64,000 nucleotides of DNA from Brasenia schreberi. Lineage: Eukaryota; Streptophyta; Magnoliopsida; Nymphaeales; Cabombaceae. Both the position numbers and the translations under genes were made by a program. The stretch's first letter is position 1. Every line of letters begins with the position of its first letter. The stretch spans positions 11,662,501 to 11,726,500 of the forward strand of contig JAYKKT010000055.1 of assembly GCA_036023115.1 (NCBI GenBank). Direction: 5' to 3'. Positions 58,430-64,000 of this stretch are shown piece after piece. The notes beneath the pieces were generated by a model. It did not search any database. It was not told where the DNA came from and saw only the letters and a program-made list of their open reading frames with translations.

Positions 58430-58490
58430 ATCAAAGGGTGTGCCAATATAATTCCAAACATCTCCTCGAAGGACTTTCTGTTTAAATATA

Positions 58491-58735
58491 ACAATTTATA
58501 AAATAGAAATACAAAATTACAAAGTTTAGACTTAAGTGTTTAATTTCAATGTTTCATTCCACAAAACATGGATCATAATCAACAAATGCATCATAAGCAT
58601 TATAGTTAGGATTAATATTATAATTTATAAAATACAAATACAAATTACAAAGTTTAGACTTCAATGTTTAATTTCAATGTTTCATTCCACAAAACATGGA
58701 TCATAATTAACAAATGAATCATAAGTATTATAGTC
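58491..58735. repeat. About 123-bp tandem duplication in hAT-4
   Basis: The block aatttataaaatacaaatac...atcataagcattatagt is present twice in succession (about 58491-58612 and 58613-58735), diverged at several positions. Confidence 0.8.
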
Positions 58736-58739
58736 AAGG

Positions 58740-59330
58740 ACATCATCAACATCATCATGGCTATCATTACCATCATCTCCCTCCTCTCCCTCTATAATTG
58801 GGTCCTCCACTCTAATGCCTTCCACGTCATCATCTCCAATCCCTGCTTTATTGCTCTCCAATTTTCATCCTCTAAATTGATGGAGTCTCTTCTTCTTTGA
58901 CCTAATCATCAAGAATATTAATATTTTTGTAGCTAAGTGAGTCATATAGCACATTCATTGTCCTTCTTGCATTTCTTTGTATTTATCTATAAAAAATTAA
59001 AAGAAAAAATATAATAATATTATGTACTTAAAAAATCATTCAAATTGATATGAATGTTACGAGTATAAGTAAAGAGTAACAAACATATTATAATTAAATT
59101 ATTACCTTTGCCTTAATCTCATATTACATGCAATATATACCAAATCACGAAAACGACCATGCTCTAATGTGTTTCTCTTCTTTATGTAAATGTGTTAAAA
59201 AAACTATTTTTTTTCCAACCGCTCAAACTATATGGTTGGCTTAATATATGTTGAGCACACCTCGATAAGTTCGGTGCATCTACACCAAAATGGGCTCATC
59301 ATTCATCTAAAATAAATTATAATAAACAAA
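58740..59330 (-). pseudogene. hAT-4 transposase C-terminal dimerisation domain, broken
   Basis: Minus-strand readings WWAHFGVDAPNLSRCAQHIL and SQPYSLSGWKKNSFFNTFT, then RRETH..SMVVF, match the hAT C-terminal domain (compare hAT-1 near 8060-8210), followed by an acidic tail (about 58740-58870 rich in GAT/GAG on the minus strand). Upstream domains are absent. Confidence 0.75.
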
Positions 59331-59404
59331 AGGATTAAGTCTTAAGAAACAATACAAGTCATAATAATTAAAGTAGTAATAATAATTTATCAAAAAACAA
59401 AATA

Positions 59405-60455
59405 ATTATGTATATGGTCTTTTCTTGTATGACCACTCATCCATCTCACCATATTCATTTCTGTCAGAGACATCTTTTGTACATGTTGATGATTAACTGC
59501 CCAACACTAAGAACCATAAAAAGTTGCAGGCCTAATTGCTGCTCTATAATATTTACCTTTTAAGTTTAATAGTATCTTCTTATCACAAAGAATACTTGAT
59601 GCTCCTCTCCATTTTAACCAACTAGCATTAATTCTATGCGTAACATCTCCATAAATTCTTCCATCACTCTAAAAAATTGACCCTAGGTATTTAAAACTTT
59701 TCTTTTGGGGGATGCAATGTGTGCCAATTTTAATTTCTATTTCCTCTGAAGTAACCAAATGATCAAACTTACATTCCATATATTCTGTCTTTGTTCTATT
59801 AAGTCAAAGGCCTTTGCTTTCTAATGTTTCTCTCCATAGTTCCAATTTTCTATTTTTTTCCTTATACTCCTCCACTAATACAATGTCATCTGCAAATAAC
59901 ATACACCAAGGTACTTCATCTTGAATATGTTTTGTTAACTCATCAATCACCATTATAAATAAGTATGGACTTAAAGTTGATCCTTGATGTAACCCGATAT
60001 TAACTTCGATGAAGTCTGTCGTTCCTTCATGAGTCCTCACACATGTTTTTGCACCATCGTACATGTCTCTTATAAGGTTAATGTACGTGAATGGGATACC
60101 TCTTTTTTCCAAAGTTCTCCAAAGAACCTCCCTCGGTACCCTATCATAAGTTTTTTCTAGATCCACAAATATCATGTGAAGGTATTTCTTTTGTGCTCTA
60201 AAATACTCCATAAGACGTCTCAAAAGGTGAATCGCTTCAATAGTAGATCTCCCTACCATGAATCAAAATTGGTTCTCTGTTGTACTTGATACTTGTCTTA
60301 ACCTACGATCGATAATTCTTTCCCACAATTTGATAGTATGACTCATTAACTTGATACCTCGATAATTCACACAATTCTGAATATCTCCCTTGTTCTTATA
60401 CATGGGTATAAGTGTACTCGCTCTCCATTCATTGGGTATCTTTTGATTTCTCCAT
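59405..60455 (-). mobile_element. RTE LINE copy 2, internal fragment
   Basis: Minus-strand palm-to-C-terminus part. Frame 60259-59804 has [20 protein letters not shown] and [16 protein letters not shown]; 60487-60263 carries the preceding fingers. Missing both the 3' tail and everything upstream of the fingers. A stop replaces one codon between MVGRST and NQF. Confidence 0.82.
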
Positions 60456-60965
60456 ACAACAACAACAACAACTAAGTCTTTTCCCATACTAGACGGGGTC
60501 CGCTACATGGATTCTTTGTTTCCACAGATTCCTATTGTGTGCCATGTTAGCAGTTAACTCACAATAAGCTAGATCATTATTTATTGTTTCCTTCCAACAC
60601 TTTTGTGGTCATCCTCTAGCTCTTTTAATACTTTCCAAATTTAGTTTTTCATACCTTCTTAAAGGTTCTTTTGATCTTCTTTCTATATATCCAAACCATC
60701 TTAAATGATATTCTCTCATTTTATCCTTTATTGGTGTCACTCCTAATTTGTTTCTAATAACCTCATTATGTATACGGTTTTTTCTTGTATGACCACTCAT
60801 CCATCTCAACATCTTCATTTCTGTCACAGACATCTTTTGTACATGATGATTAACTGCCCAACACTCAGAACCATAAAACATGGCGGGCCTAATTGCTGCT
60901 CTATAATATTTACCTTTTAACTTTAATGGAAAAATACCTCATGCTCCTCTCCATTTTAACCAACT
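60456..60965 (-). mobile_element. RTE LINE copy 3, 3' end only
   Basis: Starts with five caa units and ctaagtcttttcccatac, the complete family 3' end, and runs only to the reverse-transcriptase C-terminus (frame 60881-60609, FYGSECWAVNHHVQKMSVTE). It stops abruptly at about 60965, where copy 4 begins within the same C-terminal region. Confidence 0.8.
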
Positions 60966-63125
60966 TTCCAAATTTAGTTTTTCTAACCTTCTTACAGGTT
61001 CTTCTTTTGATCTTCTTTCTATATGTCCAAATCATCTTAAACGATGTTCTCTCATTTTATCCTCTATTGGTGCCACTCCTACTTTGTTTCTAATAACCTC
61101 ATTATGTATATGGTCTTTTCTTGAATGACCACTCATCTATCTCAACATCTTAATTTCTGTCACAGACATCTTTTGTACATGTTCATGATTAACTGCCCAA
61201 CACTCAGAACCATAAAACATGGCAGGCCTAATTTCTGCTCTATAATATTTACCTTTTAATTTTAATGGTATCTTCTTATCACAAAGAATACCTGATGCTC
61301 CTCTCCATTTTAACCAACCAGCATTAATTCTATGCGTAACATCTCCATCAATTCTTCCATCACTCTCAAAAATTGACCCTAGGTATTTAAAACTTTCCTT
61401 TTGGGGGATGCAATGTGTGCCAATTTTAATTTCTATGTCCTCTAAAGTAACCAAATGATCAAACTTACATTTCATATATTCTGTCTTTGTTCTACTAAGT
61501 TGGAGGCCTTTGCTTTCTAATGTTTCTCTCCATAGTTTCAATTTTCTATTAACTTTTTCCTTAGACTCCTCCACTAATACAATGTCATCTGCAAATAACA
61601 TACACCAAGGTACTTCATCTTAAATATGTTTTGTTAACTCATCAATCACCATTATAAATAAGTATGGACTTAAAGTTGATCCTTGATGTAACCCAATATT
61701 AACTTTAAAGAAGTCTGTCATTCCTTTGTGGGTCCTTACAAATGTTTTTGCACCATCGTACATGTCTCTTATAAGGTTAATGTATGTCAATGGGATACCT
61801 CTTTTTTCTAAAGTTCTCTAAAGAACGACCGTCGGTTTCCTATCATAAGCTTTTTCTAGATCAATAAATATCATATGAAGGTCTTTCTTTTTTGCTCTAA
61901 AATGTTCCATAAGACGTTTCAAAAGGTGAATCGCTTTAACAGTAGATCTGCTTGGCATGAATCCAAATTGGTTCTTTGGTTTACTTGATACTTGTCTTAA
62001 CCTATGTTAGATAATTCTTTCCCACAATTTCATAGTATGGCACATTAACTTGATACCTTGATAATTCGCACAATTTTTAAAGTCTCCCTTGTTCTTATAT
62101 ATGGGTATAAGTGTACTCGCTCTCCGTTCCTCGGGCATCTTTTGGCTTCTCCATATTTCATTAAATAGTCTTGTGAGCTAAGTGATTCCTATTTTTCCTA
62201 GTATTTTCCAAACTTCTATAGGAATATTATCTGGTCCTACCGATTTACCGCCCTTCATATGTTTAAGAGCTTCTTTGACTTGATTCTTTTGAATACGTTG
62301 GTAGAAATTGTGGTTTATATACTTTTTTGATTTGGCTAACTCTCCTAAGCTGATACTAACATCTTTATTTTCATTAAAAAGCTTATGAAAATAGTTTTTC
62401 CATCTATTTCTTATATCATCATTTGCCACTAAAATTTTCATCGTCTTTTATGCATCTAACATAGTTAAGATCTTTAGTTTTCTTATCTCTAGCCCTAGCT
62501 ATCCTAAAAATATCTCTTTCATCTTCTTTTGAGTTGAGTTTTTTATATAAGTCATCCCAAATCTTAGCTTTTGCTTCACTAACGGCCTTTTTCGCTTCTT
62601 TTTTTGCTTTCTTATAAGTTTCTAAAGTTTCACTAGTTTTCTTAGCATAATGTAATTTGTAACATGCCCTCTTTGCCTTGATTTTATTTTGTACTACTTC
62701 GTTCCACCACCAAGCTTCTTTTTGTGCCGGTACACCTCCCTTAGATACCTCTAACACATCTTTCGCAACTTTCCTAATATGTATAGCCATATTGTTCCAC
62801 ATATCACAGGGTGTGCCAACATAATTCCAAACATCTCCTTGAAGGACTTTCTGTTTAAATATATCTTCTTTCTCGCTTTTGAGGTTCCACCGTTTAGTCC
62901 GAATAGCTCGATGCACACTTTTCTTCTTTGTCCACTTTTTTATTTGTAAATCCATAACTAAAAGTCGATGTTGAGTGGTTAAGCTTTCTCCTAGAATTAC
63001 CTTACAATCTTTACAACACGCTCTATCTTTTTTTCTTCAAATAAAGTAATCAATTTGTGTTTGTGATTGACCCACTCTTATAAGTAATTAAATGTTCATC
63101 TCGTTTTTTGAAGATTGTATTGACT
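60966..63125 (-). mobile_element. RTE LINE copy 4, through to endonuclease C-terminus
   Basis: The longest copy. From right to left: end of endonuclease (minus-strand HLITYKSGS and ERACCKDCKVILGE-type readings, 62990-63110), linker (frame 62955-62419), fingers (62441-62178), palm with [12 protein letters not shown] (61601), and C-terminus to 60966, without its 3' tail. Several stops, for example between 61610 and 62170, make it non-autonomous. Highly similar to copy 1, so the burst was fairly recent. Confidence 0.85.
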
Positions 63126-63524
63126 ATAAACCACAATATGAAAAAGGCTTTACGAAATTGAGGAATCTCGGAATCTATAAAAACTACAAAATTTTCAAGT
63201 GAAAAATCAGTTGAGAAAGATTATAGATGAAGGAAGTGAATATGTCATGGATTCCATAAAAACCCTATGAATTTTCATGAGTTTGAGAAAAAAACATGTG
63301 CTTTCTCTATGAAACTAAGCAAATTGAATATAAGAAAATGGTTTGGGAGCAAATACAAGGAAAGGGTTTGGGAGCAGGCTTGACAAAAAAGTCCGTGGGT
63401 CTTGGGTTTATAAACTCAGAGAAATCGACGTCGACTCATATGGTATAGGACAATAAATACTTGAAAACGATACACTTACCTCTATCGTGTCACTCTAGCA
63501 TACGATACATAACGTACAACATTG
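63126..63524 (-). other. Right arm of hAT-4
   Basis: Non-coding hAT subterminal sequence ending in the terminal repeat; gtatcg/cgatac motifs cluster at 63460-63515. Confidence 0.7.
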
Positions 63525-64000
63525 ATTGTGAGAGACCTCACAACCACTTAATCACATTTGAATGTTGTGGTTACATGATTAATGCTATATCTGTTGAAGT
63601 CTGTGCTCACTTAGCTGCTGGATGAGTGAGGGCTGCCTGTTGACAGAAGATGATGTTCAGAAAAGATTACATTGAACACATTAGCTTAAAACACGATTAG
63701 CAACTCTATGATGTTCGGAATAGATTACATTGAACCCACTAGCTTAAAACACGACTAGCAACTCTGTAGAAGCTTCATAAAGCAAAGTCTTCACTACACG
63801 AGCAAAGCCTGTTCTTGCTCTGCGAGGTGAGCCAAGCTTCTGTGACTAATGTCACACATACTGTTAACAACAGGGAGTTGTCCTATGTTTCTTGATATAT
63901 GAAGTACCTGAACTTCTATAATTTCTTCAAGTTGGAGTCCCGTGTTCACTTCAGGTATTATGTGGCTTTCCTGTTCATATAAAGGTGTTTGACATGGTGT
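63525..64000. other. APP1: APP1 intron 14 continues; 58-bp tandem duplication
   Basis: No exon recognised. 63652-63767 holds two adjacent 58-base copies beginning gatgttcag/gatgttcgg and containing gattacattgaac, differing at a few positions. Confidence 0.65.

Larger units (their letters stand above)
55853..58490 (-). mobile_element. RTE LINE copy 1, 5'-truncated, with 15-bp TSD
   Basis: Framed by perfect direct repeats acaatttataaaata (55838-55852 and 58491-58505), a LINE-type variable-length TSD. From its 3' end (caacaacaactaagcc at the left) it holds the reverse-transcriptase C-terminus, palm and fingers, then near 57288 repeats the 56715-57285 segment before running on through the linker. 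It lacks endonuclease because it is truncated at the linker (KVLRGDVWN-type reading). Confidence 0.9.
55510..63524 (-). mobile_element. hAT-4 transposon filled with RTE LINEs
   Basis: Left end caatgttgtaatactcgtat and right end, reverse-complemented, caatgttgtacgttatgtat form the terminal repeats. Octamers attctaag and attgtgag (63525-63532) agree at 6 of 8 positions. Subterminal GTATCG/CGATAC motifs match the other hAT copies. Of the transposase only the C-terminal domain remains (about 58740-59330). The rest of the 8.0 kb is RTE sequence: 55853-58490 and about 59405-63125. It lies in APP1 intron 14. Confidence 0.82.

Noticed and set aside
1..64000. CRISPR arrays, bacterial operons, phage or anti-phage systems
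   Set aside because: No regular direct-repeat/spacer array and no bacterial gene organisation; all recognisable content is plant nuclear.

Overview
This window is plant nuclear DNA, most likely from a flowering plant; the species cannot be told. The evidence is spliced genes with GT-AG introns, a plant-type aminopeptidase P1 gene, a chloroplast-type gene, and typical plant transposable elements (Copia, Gypsy, RTE-type LINEs, hAT). Host coding DNA is a small minority. Most of the rest is layered, decayed mobile DNA, and many insertions can be bounded by target-site duplications (TSDs) read directly from the sequence.  LEFT ARM (1-11992). A Copia element (Copia-A, 2264-9514, TSD gtctgt) carries an hAT transposon (hAT-1, 5646-8835, 8-bp TSD) inside its RNase H region. 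Just downstream lie the last four exons (9945-11499) of a gene for a small two-helix membrane protein resembling the DUF3007 family of plastids and cyanobacteria. Its first exon was not found, and Copia-A may sit in its 5' region or first intron.  MIDDLE ARM (11993-28799). Two decayed minus-strand RTE LINEs, a 433-bp hAT MITE (hAT-3), a plus-strand RTE LINE (25800-27994), and about 8 kb of old sequence with broken, unidentified reading frames.  RIGHT ARM (28800-64000). Fourteen exons of APP1 (Xaa-Pro aminopeptidase P1) encode about 546 residues and end at 55186. The last exons, with two of the metal ligands, lie beyond the window. Every exon joins in frame through GT-AG introns, so the gene looks functional although four introns are swollen by mobile DNA. 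Intron 2 holds Copia-B (30366-37083, TSD aaaac), a rearranged element with a stub LTR, a central LTR and a 3' LTR, plus a promoter-bearing small secreted-protein gene lodged in its integrase region. Intron 7 holds a 2.8-kb Pack-hAT (41682-44450, perfect 8-bp TSD) that has captured exons of ribosomal protein L17 and of a TRA1/TRRAP-like gene, and has itself received two tiny RTE-tail insertions (42 and 46 bp) with 18-19-bp TSDs. Intron 11 holds hAT-2 (46332-54296), in which Copia-C (carrying a receptor-like-protein fragment) and a gag-only Gypsy element are nested. Intron 14 holds hAT-4 (55510-63524), which contains a stack of minus-strand RTE LINEs.  No operon, CRISPR, phage or bacterial system is present. 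The most interesting content is the nesting stratigraphy and the repeated capture of host gene pieces by transposons inside one working gene.
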